Below, piece after piece: positions 1 through 5,718 of a stretch of DNA of 7,487 nucleotides. Position 1 is the stretch's first letter. Each line of letters opens with the position of its first letter. The translations under genes were made by a program, and so were the position numbers. The stretch is from an uncultured Eubacteriales bacterium (GTDB taxonomy: Bacteria; Bacillota; Clostridia; Oscillospirales; Acutalibacteraceae): assembly GCA_934636435.1 (NCBI GenBank), contig CAKUAQ010000070.1, positions 1-7,487 on the forward strand. The letters run 5' to 3'. The notes below the pieces were generated by a model. That model searched no databases. It was not told where the DNA came from and saw nothing but the letters and a program-made list of their open reading frames with translations.

Positions 1-584
1 TCAATAATACGAAATATGGGTACAGGCAATTTATTGATGTGGACTCCTTTGCTCTGTATTTTTTGATCCATGAACTGGTTGCCAATTATGATGCCGGATC
101 GTATTCAACGTATATCTACAAGGATACAAGCGGGAAATACAAGATGTGTGTGTGGGATTTCAATAATGCCTGCGACAATTATCAGGAGCGCAGTGTTATA
201 ACGGTGCAGCATTTTGAACTGCAAAACAAGCTGTGGTTCGGTATGCTGATGAAGGATGAGGACTTTGTCGAGTGCGTGATACGCAAATACAGAGCTCTGC
301 GCAAAACGCTGTTCAGCGACGCGTATCTGGAGGCGTATATCGACGACACGGTGGCGTTTCTCGGGGCGGCGGTCGAGCGGAATAACCGACGGTGGGCTTC
401 CGCTTTTGAGGATGATGCTCTGCTGGAGCCGGCGGACAGAAATCTTCACTCATACGATGAGGCTCTGACACAGCTGAAAGACTTTTTTCGGGTGCGCACT
501 GCTTTTTTGGACGATAACATCGAATCGCTGCGGCAATACGCTGCCTCCTCCAAAATCAAAAAGTATACCGAAGTGACCGATTAG
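1..584 (+). CDS. CotH-family atypical protein kinase, C-terminal part (5' truncated)
   Basis: The reading frame is open from base 3 to a TAG at 582-584, so the start codon lies upstream of the window; a GTG at 39 is inside the conserved domain and is not a plausible start. The 193 visible residues match the C-terminal half of CotH kinase domains. A FIDVDSFALYFL helix leads into HELVANYDAG, whose Asp (visible residue 30) sits where CotH proteins have the catalytic Asp. A YIYKD strand follows, then VWDFNNACDN, whose Asp (residue 52) matches the metal-binding Asp of the family WD motif. The end is a helical tail (RVRTAFLDDNIESL) typical of CotH C-termini. Known CotH proteins phosphorylate secreted or coat proteins; in non-sporulation clusters of Firmicutes they also occur beside surface-polymer genes. 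The Asn usual in the family NxYxY stretch appears replaced (YSTYIY). The hydrolase gene starts 12 bases downstream, suggesting co-transcription. Substrate unknown. Confidence 0.85.
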   Translation, partial: NNTKYGYRQFIDVDSFALYFLIHELVANYDAGSYSTYIYKDTSGKYKMCVWDFNNACDNYQERSVITVQHFELQNKLWFGMLMKDEDFVECVIRKYRALRKTLFSDAYLEAYIDDTVAFLGAAVERNNRRWASAFEDDALLEPADRNLHSYDEALTQLKDFFRVRTAFLDDNIESLRQYAASSKIKKYTEVTD

Positions 585-596
585 AAAGGGCGGCTT
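585..596 (+). promoter_or_regulatory. Ribosome binding site and spacer for the hydrolase gene
   Basis: AAAGGG at 585-590 lies six bases before the ATG at 597 and directly after the CotH stop codon. It is the weakest Shine-Dalgarno match of the set, and the 12-base gap leaves no room for a promoter or terminator, so the two genes are probably co-transcribed. Confidence 0.55.
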
Positions 597-2789
597 ATGA
601 AGAAATTTATCATCATTGTGCTGTGCATCGCCCTTTTGTTTGTCGGGCTGGATGCGGCCTATTACCGATTGGGGGTGTATGTGGATCTCCACCCCTCCGC
701 CCCGACGGAGGTTTTCGTCAGAACAGAGGGCGATCGGATTCAGCTCGACCGCGGAGACGGTTATTCTGATTTTGAGATTCGGGGTGTGAATCTGGGCTCG
801 GGAGAGCCGGGGGAATGGGCCACCGATTTTGCCATCGACAAGGAAACTTATCTGCGCTGGTTTCGGTATATACAGGAGATGGGCGCGAATACGATTCGGG
901 TGTATACGATCCAAAACGACACCTTTTACAACGCTTTTTACGAATACAATGTGTCCAATCCGGAGCCGCTGTATATGCTCCATGGGGTCTGGGTGAACGA
1001 CTACGTGCAGAATTCCCACAGAGATGCATACGATCCGGCATTTTACAATACGTTTATGCGGGATTGCCGCACCATGGTCGATATCATACACGGGAAGAAG
1101 TCGCTCTCCTTGGGCCGGGTGGCCAGCGCAGGCCACGGCAGCTACCGGAAGGATGTATCCCCCTGGGTGATCGGTTATATTCTGGGGGTGGAGTGGGACG
1201 ATATTACGGTGGCCTACACCGATGAGACCTATCGGGATCAGCCGGACTATACCTCTTTTCAAGGGGAATATCTGTGTACCACCGAGGATGCCTCCGTGTT
1301 TGAAACGCTCCTATGTAAGATCGGCGACCGGCTCATCGACTATGAGACCCGGCGCTATAAAACGCAGCGGCTGCTCGCTTTCTCCAATTGGCCGACCACC
1401 GATCCCTTTGAATATCCGGAGTCGGTGAAAAAACTGTACATGAAATGCGCCTATGTGGATGTGGAGCATATCCGGGCGACCGATAAGCTGCGGACGGGCT
1501 GTTTCGCCTCCTATCATGTGTATCCGTACTATCCCGATTATCTGAACTGGACGGACGACTGGACATTCGCCGGTATCGAGGATAAAACGCCCTTCTATAA
1601 CGGCGATGCGCTGAACACCTACCGCGCCTATCTCAGTATGCTGACCGCACATCATACGATCCCGGTGGTGATCTCGGAATTCGGCGTGTCCACCGGCCGC
1701 GGCATGGCGCACCGGGACCTGAACACGAACCGCAATCAGGGCAATATGTCGGAAAAGGAGCAGGGACAGGCGCTCGTGCGGTGCTACGAGGATATTATGG
1801 CGGTCGGCTGCGCCGGCTCCTGCGTGTTTTCGTGGCAGGATGAATGGTTCAAGCGTACCTGGAACACCATGTATGCCGTGAATTTGACTCGTAATCCCTA
1901 TTGGTCGGACTATCAAACGAATGAGCAGTATTTCGGCTTGCTCTCCTTTGATCCGGGAAAGGAAGAGTCCGTCTGCTATGTGGACGGCGATATTTCCGAG
2001 TGGGCGGACGCAACGCCGGTGGTACAGTCCGGCGATATGTCGCTGAGCGTGCGCTATGACGAGCGGTTTGTGTATTTTCTGATCTATAAGAAGGATCTGG
2101 ATTTTGAGCGGGACAGGCTGTATATTCCGATCGACACAACGCCGAAGTCCGGCAGCAATTACTGCGAGAATTTCGGGCTGAAATTCGACCGGGCTGCGGA
2201 CTTTGTTCTGGTGATCAACGGACGGGATAACAGCCGCCTGATGGTGCAGGAACGGTATGAGGTGCTGCGCTCTACCTATTCGCAGAATCTCAAGGGATTC
2301 GATACCTATTTGAGGGACAATGTGCCGGATCTGAATTCCTCCGAATTTGTGAACATTGATATGATCCTTGAGATTTTTAACGTGACCGAGGAGCAGCGCA
2401 GCAGCGTGATCTATCCGTTCGGAGATCCCTCCTTCGAGACCGGAAAGTTGCGATACGGTAACGCCAATCCCCATTCCGATGCATTCGATTCACTGGCCGA
2501 TTTTGCGCAGAACGGCGAGTATATCGAGGTGAAACTGCCGTGGCAGCTGCTGAATTTCTCCGATCCGTCAAGAATGGAGATTCTGGACGATTATTACAGC
2601 GGCAATTACGGGGTCCGGTATCTGCGCATCGGGCAAATGTATCTCGGCATTCTGTCCGACAGCAGCGAACGCGCCGTCCTGGCGCCCTATGCGCTGAAGG
2701 GCTGGGGAAACCGGGTGACGTATCATGAAAGGCTTAAAAGCTCGTACTATGTGTTGCAGAGCCTTTGGAATCGGGAGGCGACGCCATGA
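597..2789 (+). CDS. Membrane-anchored glycoside hydrolase-like TIM-barrel protein with C-terminal CBM9/DOMON-like domain
   Basis: This 730-residue protein begins with MKK and a hydrophobic segment (about residues 4-22) that should act as a signal anchor or signal peptide, placing the rest outside the cell. Residues about 58-440 look like a clan GH-A type barrel: IRGVNLGSGEPGEW near strand 1, MGANTIRVYT at strand 2, VIGYILGVEWDD with candidate acid/base Glu199, HVYPYYPDYL around residue 307, VVISEFGVSTGRG with candidate nucleophile Glu361, and FSWQDEW with Trp413 near strand 8. From residue 461, VDGDISEW opens a beta-rich domain resembling the CBM9/DOMON-like carbohydrate-binding fold, ending near residue 705. 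The likely role is cleaving, trimming or transferring the extracellular polysaccharide made by the downstream glycosyltransferase. The usual Asn before the acid/base Glu is absent (GVEW), so the family assignment (GH5- or GH2-like) is open and activity is not proven. Its stop overlaps the next start (ATGA). Confidence 0.8.
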   Translation: MKKFIIIVLCIALLFVGLDAAYYRLGVYVDLHPSAPTEVFVRTEGDRIQLDRGDGYSDFEIRGVNLGSGEPGEWATDFAIDKETYLRWFRYIQEMGANTIRVYTIQNDTFYNAFYEYNVSNPEPLYMLHGVWVNDYVQNSHRDAYDPAFYNTFMRDCRTMVDIIHGKKSLSLGRVASAGHGSYRKDVSPWVIGYILGVEWDDITVAYTDETYRDQPDYTSFQGEYLCTTEDASVFETLLCKIGDRLIDYETRRYKTQRLLAFSNWPTTDPFEYPESVKKLYMKCAYVDVEHIRATDKLRTGCFASYHVYPYYPDYLNWTDDWTFAGIEDKTPFYNGDALNTYRAYLSMLTAHHTIPVVISEFGVSTGRGMAHRDLNTNRNQGNMSEKEQGQALVRCYEDIMAVGCAGSCVFSWQDEWFKRTWNTMYAVNLTRNPYWSDYQTNEQYFGLLSFDPGKEESVCYVDGDISEWADATPVVQSGDMSLSVRYDERFVYFLIYKKDLDFERDRLYIPIDTTPKSGSNYCENFGLKFDRAADFVLVINGRDNSRLMVQERYEVLRSTYSQNLKGFDTYLRDNVPDLNSSEFVNIDMILEIFNVTEEQRSSVIYPFGDPSFETGKLRYGNANPHSDAFDSLADFAQNGEYIEVKLPWQLLNFSDPSRMEILDDYYSGNYGVRYLRIGQMYLGILSDSSERAVLAPYALKGWGNRVTYHERLKSSYYVLQSLWNREATP
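2773..2778 (+). promoter_or_regulatory. Shine-Dalgarno GGGAGG deciding the start of the HEAT-repeat gene
   Basis: GGGAGG ends seven bases before the ATG at 2786, ideal spacing, and lies inside the end of the hydrolase gene. It favours 2786 over the in-frame TTG at 2765, which would place this site within the coding region. Confidence 0.8.
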
Positions 2790-3895
2790 GAGTTGAGGTC
2801 ATGCTGTACGTCTACCTGTTCGTGTGCGCCGCCATGATCCTCTTCAATATTGTTACGGCTTTGCTGTTTCGTGCGGGCGAGCGAAAAACGGAAAAGGTCA
2901 GTCGCGATCTGCAGCATCGGGTGCTGGTACAGCTCAGAGTATTGGAGAAATACCCGGCAGTGGGGAAGAAGCATAAGCTCTATCTGAGTCGAAGGCTGCG
3001 AAAGGTCGGCAATATGGCGGCTTTCGATGCCATGCTGGAAACGGAATACCTCAATCATCCGCAGGAGATCCGGCTGTATTTGCGCAGTCTCGACGAGGTG
3101 TTTCTGTCCCTCATGACCCATTACACGAAACAAAACCGCATGGAGGCCGCCTACTTTCCCTATATCCTCAAAAAATATCGCGTCATCGCTCATCGGTCGT
3201 TTCCGAGTTTAGAGGGTGCACTGCTGGCCATGCTGCACGAGCCGAGCATTTATTGCCGTGAAAATGCCATGCAGGCGCTTTACACAACGGGAAATGTAGA
3301 GTGCATACTCAAAGCGCTTGAGATCATCGACCGGAGCAACCTGTTTTACCACGAAAAGCTGCTCTGCGACGGAATGCTGAATTTTGCCGGCAGTGTGCAG
3401 CAGCTGGGACAGGGGATCGTGCGGTCGTTCTTTGGATTTTCGGAGGAAATGCAGGTGACTCTGTTGGATTATCTGCGGTTTTCAAGCGGAGAATGGACCG
3501 AATTTGCTTTATCCTTGCTGCAAAATGGGGAGTTGGGCGATGAGATACACTATGCCGCCATTCGCTATCTCGGCAAATACCCTCTGGAGGCGGCCTACGG
3601 GCTGCTTTGCCGTCTGGCGGAGGAAAGCGGTGATAGTCAGTGGCAATATGCCGCCATCGCTTCGACGGCTCTCGGCGCGTATCCCGGTGAGACCACCGTG
3701 CAGATTTTGAAGAATAATCTGTACAGCCGCAATTGGTATTTGCGGCTCAATGCCGCGATCAGTTTAGAGAATCTCGGCATATCCTATGCAGAGCTGACCG
3801 ATGTCATTGACGGAAACGATCGGTATGCTGCCGAGATCCTGCGGTATTGTCTGCAACGGGATATGACCGGAGAGGGGGAGGTGGTGTACACATGA
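2786..3895 (+). CDS. Membrane-anchored HEAT-repeat protein
   Basis: The 369-residue protein starts at an ATG whose ATGA overlaps the hydrolase stop by four bases, with a strong ribosome site. One hydrophobic helix (about residues 5-28) anchors it, followed by a basic stretch (GERKTEK...RDLQHR) consistent with a cytoplasmic remainder. The rest is almost entirely helical with repeated helix pairs. The clearest HEAT-like units are around 155-182 (YCRENAMQALYTTGNVECIL), 253-280 (EIHYAAIRYLGKYPLEAA), 285-312 (WQYAAIASTALGAYPGE) and 315-331 (NWYLRLNAAISLENLG). HEAT repeats form solenoids that bind other proteins; no catalytic motif is visible. Its tight coupling to the glycosyltransferase (ATGA overlap again) suggests equal expression and a role as a membrane-bound scaffold or regulator of that enzyme, which is inference. 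The specific family is not recognised. Confidence 0.8.
   Translation: MRVEVMLYVYLFVCAAMILFNIVTALLFRAGERKTEKVSRDLQHRVLVQLRVLEKYPAVGKKHKLYLSRRLRKVGNMAAFDAMLETEYLNHPQEIRLYLRSLDEVFLSLMTHYTKQNRMEAAYFPYILKKYRVIAHRSFPSLEGALLAMLHEPSIYCRENAMQALYTTGNVECILKALEIIDRSNLFYHEKLLCDGMLNFAGSVQQLGQGIVRSFFGFSEEMQVTLLDYLRFSSGEWTEFALSLLQNGELGDEIHYAAIRYLGKYPLEAAYGLLCRLAEESGDSQWQYAAIASTALGAYPGETTVQILKNNLYSRNWYLRLNAAISLENLGISYAELTDVIDGNDRYAAEILRYCLQRDMTGEGEVVYT
3874..3881 (+). promoter_or_regulatory. Shine-Dalgarno GGGGGAGG deciding the start of the glycosyltransferase gene
   Basis: GGGGGAGG lies ten bases before the ATG at 3892 and within the last codons of the HEAT gene. It supports that start over an in-frame TTG at 3847, whose leader (SATGYDRRGGGGVH) has no family resemblance. 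Confidence 0.75.
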
Positions 3896-5295
3896 TCGAG
3901 GCGATGGAGATTTTTCTGAAAGCCGTCGGCGTGTTCTTTCTTGTGTACATGATCGGGTATTCCACTTTCCTGTTTCTGTCGGTGCTGGTAGGCTCCTCGG
4001 AGCTGTATAAGGCCAACCGCCGGAGACGGCTCAAAAACCACTTTTCCAATGATTATTTTGTACCAATCACCATTGTAGTGCCGGCCTATAACGAGGAGAT
4101 CACCGTCGTGGAAACCGTTAAATCCCTGTTGGAGCTGGATTACCGGGCTTATGAGATCATTGTGGTTGACGACGGTTCCCGGGATGAGACCGCTCAGAAA
4201 TTGATCGACGCGTTCTCCATGCACCGTGTTTCACGCCCCATACGGCGGCAGATCGTCTGTCAGCCGGAGGAATTTGTTTTTGAAACGAGGGACACGCGTG
4301 TGCCGCTTACGGTGATCCGCAAGAAAAACGGCGGAAAAGCCGATGCGCTGAACATGGGCATCAATGCAGCCAACTACCCCTATTTCATCTGCATGGATGC
4401 GGATTCGGTGCTGCAGTACGATTCGCTGAAGAACATCTCGCAGCCCATACTGGAAAAGCCCAATGTGGTGGCGGTCGGCGGGCTTATCCGCTTATCCAAC
4501 GATGTGGAGCTGGTGAACTGCCGCGTGAAAAAATACCGTCTGCCGAAAAACATCCTCGCCTGCATGCAGGTGCTGGAGTACGACCGCTCATTTTTGGCCT
4601 CCCGGATCATGTTTGATCGGTTCAACGGCTCGCTGATTATTTCCGGCGCTTTCGGATTGTTCAAAAAGGACGTGGTGATCGCCGCGGGCGGCTATCATAA
4701 CAAGACGATGGGGGAGGACATGGAGCTTGTGGTGAAGCTGCATGAATATTGCCGGGTGAATCATATGCGGTACAGCATTTGCTATGCGACGGATGCGATT
4801 TGCTGGACGCAGGCCCCCGAAAGGCTGGAAGATCTGAAAAAACAGCGTAAGCGCTGGCATCTTGGCCTGTTTCAGAGCATGGTCAAGCACCGGAAAATAT
4901 TGCTCAATCCGCAATTCGGCGCAGTTGGATGCGTTTCCTATGTATACTTTTTGATCTACGAGCTGCTATCGCCGTTTATTGAGATATTCGGAGTGTTGAC
5001 CATGCTTCTGGCGTTTTTCATGGATCTTATTAATGTACCGTTTATGGTGCTGTTTTTTATGATCTATGCGGTGTTCGGAAGCGTGCTGTCTCTGACGGCG
5101 TTCTTTTCGAGAATTTACACATCGGATCTGAGGGTGACCTTTTCCGATGCCGTCAAGGCGTGTCTTCTGTGCGTGTTTGAGATCACCTTTCTGCGCTTTG
5201 TGCTGGCTTGGGTCAGAGCGACAGCCTTTTTCGGTTATCGAAAAAGGAAGCTGCAATGGGGCCGCATTGAACGCAAGAAAATCAATTTCAAATAA
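3892..5295 (+). CDS. Processive family 2 glycosyltransferase (polysaccharide synthase, PgaC/IcaA/YdaM-like)
   Basis: The 467-residue membrane enzyme has the full set of GT-A processive synthase motifs. VVPAYNEE (62-69) and VVDDGS (91-96) bind the nucleotide sugar. KNGGKADALN (145-154) follows. MDADS (168-172) supplies the DxD-type metal-binding aspartates Asp169 and Asp171. GEDMEL (274-279) carries the candidate catalytic base Asp276, and QRKRW (318-322) is the QxxRW acceptor-channel motif. One membrane helix precedes the catalytic domain (about 8-33) and about three follow it (about 345-378, 382-405 and 418-442), as in synthases that polymerise and translocate the chain together. The sugar (glucose, GlcNAc or other) cannot be told from the motifs. 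A basic/acidic stretch at about 110-138 between DDGS and the NGGKADAL motif appears longer than in standard PgaC-type enzymes. The start overlaps the HEAT stop by ATGA; the next gene begins 15 bases after its TAA. A c-di-GMP-related protein in the same operon suggests second-messenger control, although no PilZ domain is seen here. Confidence 0.92.
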   Translation: MIEAMEIFLKAVGVFFLVYMIGYSTFLFLSVLVGSSELYKANRRRRLKNHFSNDYFVPITIVVPAYNEEITVVETVKSLLELDYRAYEIIVVDDGSRDETAQKLIDAFSMHRVSRPIRRQIVCQPEEFVFETRDTRVPLTVIRKKNGGKADALNMGINAANYPYFICMDADSVLQYDSLKNISQPILEKPNVVAVGGLIRLSNDVELVNCRVKKYRLPKNILACMQVLEYDRSFLASRIMFDRFNGSLIISGAFGLFKKDVVIAAGGYHNKTMGEDMELVVKLHEYCRVNHMRYSICYATDAICWTQAPERLEDLKKQRKRWHLGLFQSMVKHRKILLNPQFGAVGCVSYVYFLIYELLSPFIEIFGVLTMLLAFFMDLINVPFMVLFFMIYAVFGSVLSLTAFFSRIYTSDLRVTFSDAVKACLLCVFEITFLRFVLAWVRATAFFGYRKRKLQWGRIERKKINFK

Positions 5296-5298
5296 ACT

Positions 5299-5303
5299 GG
5301 GGG
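5299..5303 (+). promoter_or_regulatory. Ribosome binding site of the coiled-coil gene
   Basis: GGGGG sits seven bases before the ATG at 5311 in the 15-base gap after the glycosyltransferase stop. The bases just before the start (tacacATG) are the same as those before the glycosyltransferase start. The gap is too short for a promoter or terminator. Confidence 0.7.
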
Positions 5304-5310
5304 AATACAC

Positions 5311-5718
5311 ATGGAACTAAAGGATTTGCGCACCGCGCTGTTCGGCTTCAGTAAAAGCGATGTCTGCGCGTATATTTCGCAGCTGAACGCGGTCTATGAA
5401 CGGCGGGAGGAGCAGCGGGATCGGGAGCAGCAAGAGGTGCTGGACGAGGTGAATCGGAAGAACGAGGAATTGACTAACGCCGCCTCCCGCCTGAGCCAGG
5501 AGAATACCGAGCTGCAAAGAAAAAATGACGAGCTTCAGAGCCGATTACAGGAGACGGTCGCTTTGCTCGATCGTCAGACCGGGGAATGGAGGCGTCGGCT
5601 GGAGGAGATGCGCCGGGCCATCACAGCGGCGATGGAGGATGTGGACCGGCAATTGAGCGAGGCGGAGGAATGGATCGCCGCCCCACAGACGGAGCAGGGC
5701 GATGAAAATGACCAGTAG
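5311..5718 (+). CDS. Small DivIVA/GpsB-like coiled-coil protein
   Basis: This 135-residue acidic protein has no membrane segment or signal peptide and should be cytoplasmic. Its first 26 residues, with LRTALFGFSKSDVCAYISQL, match the pattern of the DivIVA/GpsB N-terminal domain (a short aromatic-Gly turn between helices, then a hydrophobic heptad helix ending at the coiled coil). In DivIVA that domain binds membrane of strong curvature or cell-division partners. Residues about 28-125 are a nearly continuous coiled coil rich in Glu, Gln and Arg with Leu/Val heptads (ENTELQRKNDELQSRLQ), and the tail is disordered and acidic (PQTEQGDENDQ). It is shorter than typical DivIVA and slightly longer than GpsB. 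Inferred role: placing or clustering the synthase machinery, or bridging it to the EAL protein, whose start lies inside its last codons. The DivIVA assignment rests on pattern only and is moderate. Confidence 0.7.
   Translation: MELKDLRTALFGFSKSDVCAYISQLNAVYERREEQRDREQQEVLDEVNRKNEELTNAASRLSQENTELQRKNDELQSRLQETVALLDRQTGEWRRRLEEMRRAITAAMEDVDRQLSEAEEWIAAPQTEQGDENDQ
5691..5699 (+). promoter_or_regulatory. Ribosome binding site region of the EAL gene, inside the coiled-coil gene
   Basis: GGAG at 5691-5694 is seven bases before the ATG at 5702, and AGGG at 5696-5699 is eight bases before a second in-frame ATG at 5708. Either start is possible; the protein differs by two residues (MK). The 17- or 11-base overlap with the upstream gene suggests translational coupling. 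Confidence 0.5.

Noticed and set aside
612..635. Possible lipoprotein signal at Cys10 of the hydrolase
   Set aside because: The residues before Cys are IVL, not a lipobox (no small residue at -1), and the Cys is in the middle of the hydrophobic core.
450..1262. Open frame of 270 codons on the - strand
   Set aside because: It spans the junction of the CotH and hydrolase genes in antisense and shows no domain motif or convincing start context.
1311..2474. Long open frame of 387 codons on the - strand
   Set aside because: It lies fully inside the well-supported hydrolase gene and its protein is rich in His, Arg and Ile with no family pattern, as expected of an antisense shadow in GC-rich coding DNA.
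2765..2785. In-frame TTG as an earlier start for the HEAT-repeat gene
   Set aside because: The GGGAGG site at 2773-2778 lies downstream of it and fits the ATG at 2786, which also gives an ATGA overlap and a membrane helix near the N-terminus.
3847..3891. In-frame TTG as an earlier start for the glycosyltransferase
   Set aside because: It would add a Gly/Arg-rich leader with no family match; the GGGGGAGG site and ATGA overlap support 3892.
5296..5310. Terminator or promoter between the glycosyltransferase and the coiled-coil gene
   Set aside because: The gap is only 15 bases, holds the ribosome site, and shows no hairpin followed by a T run.
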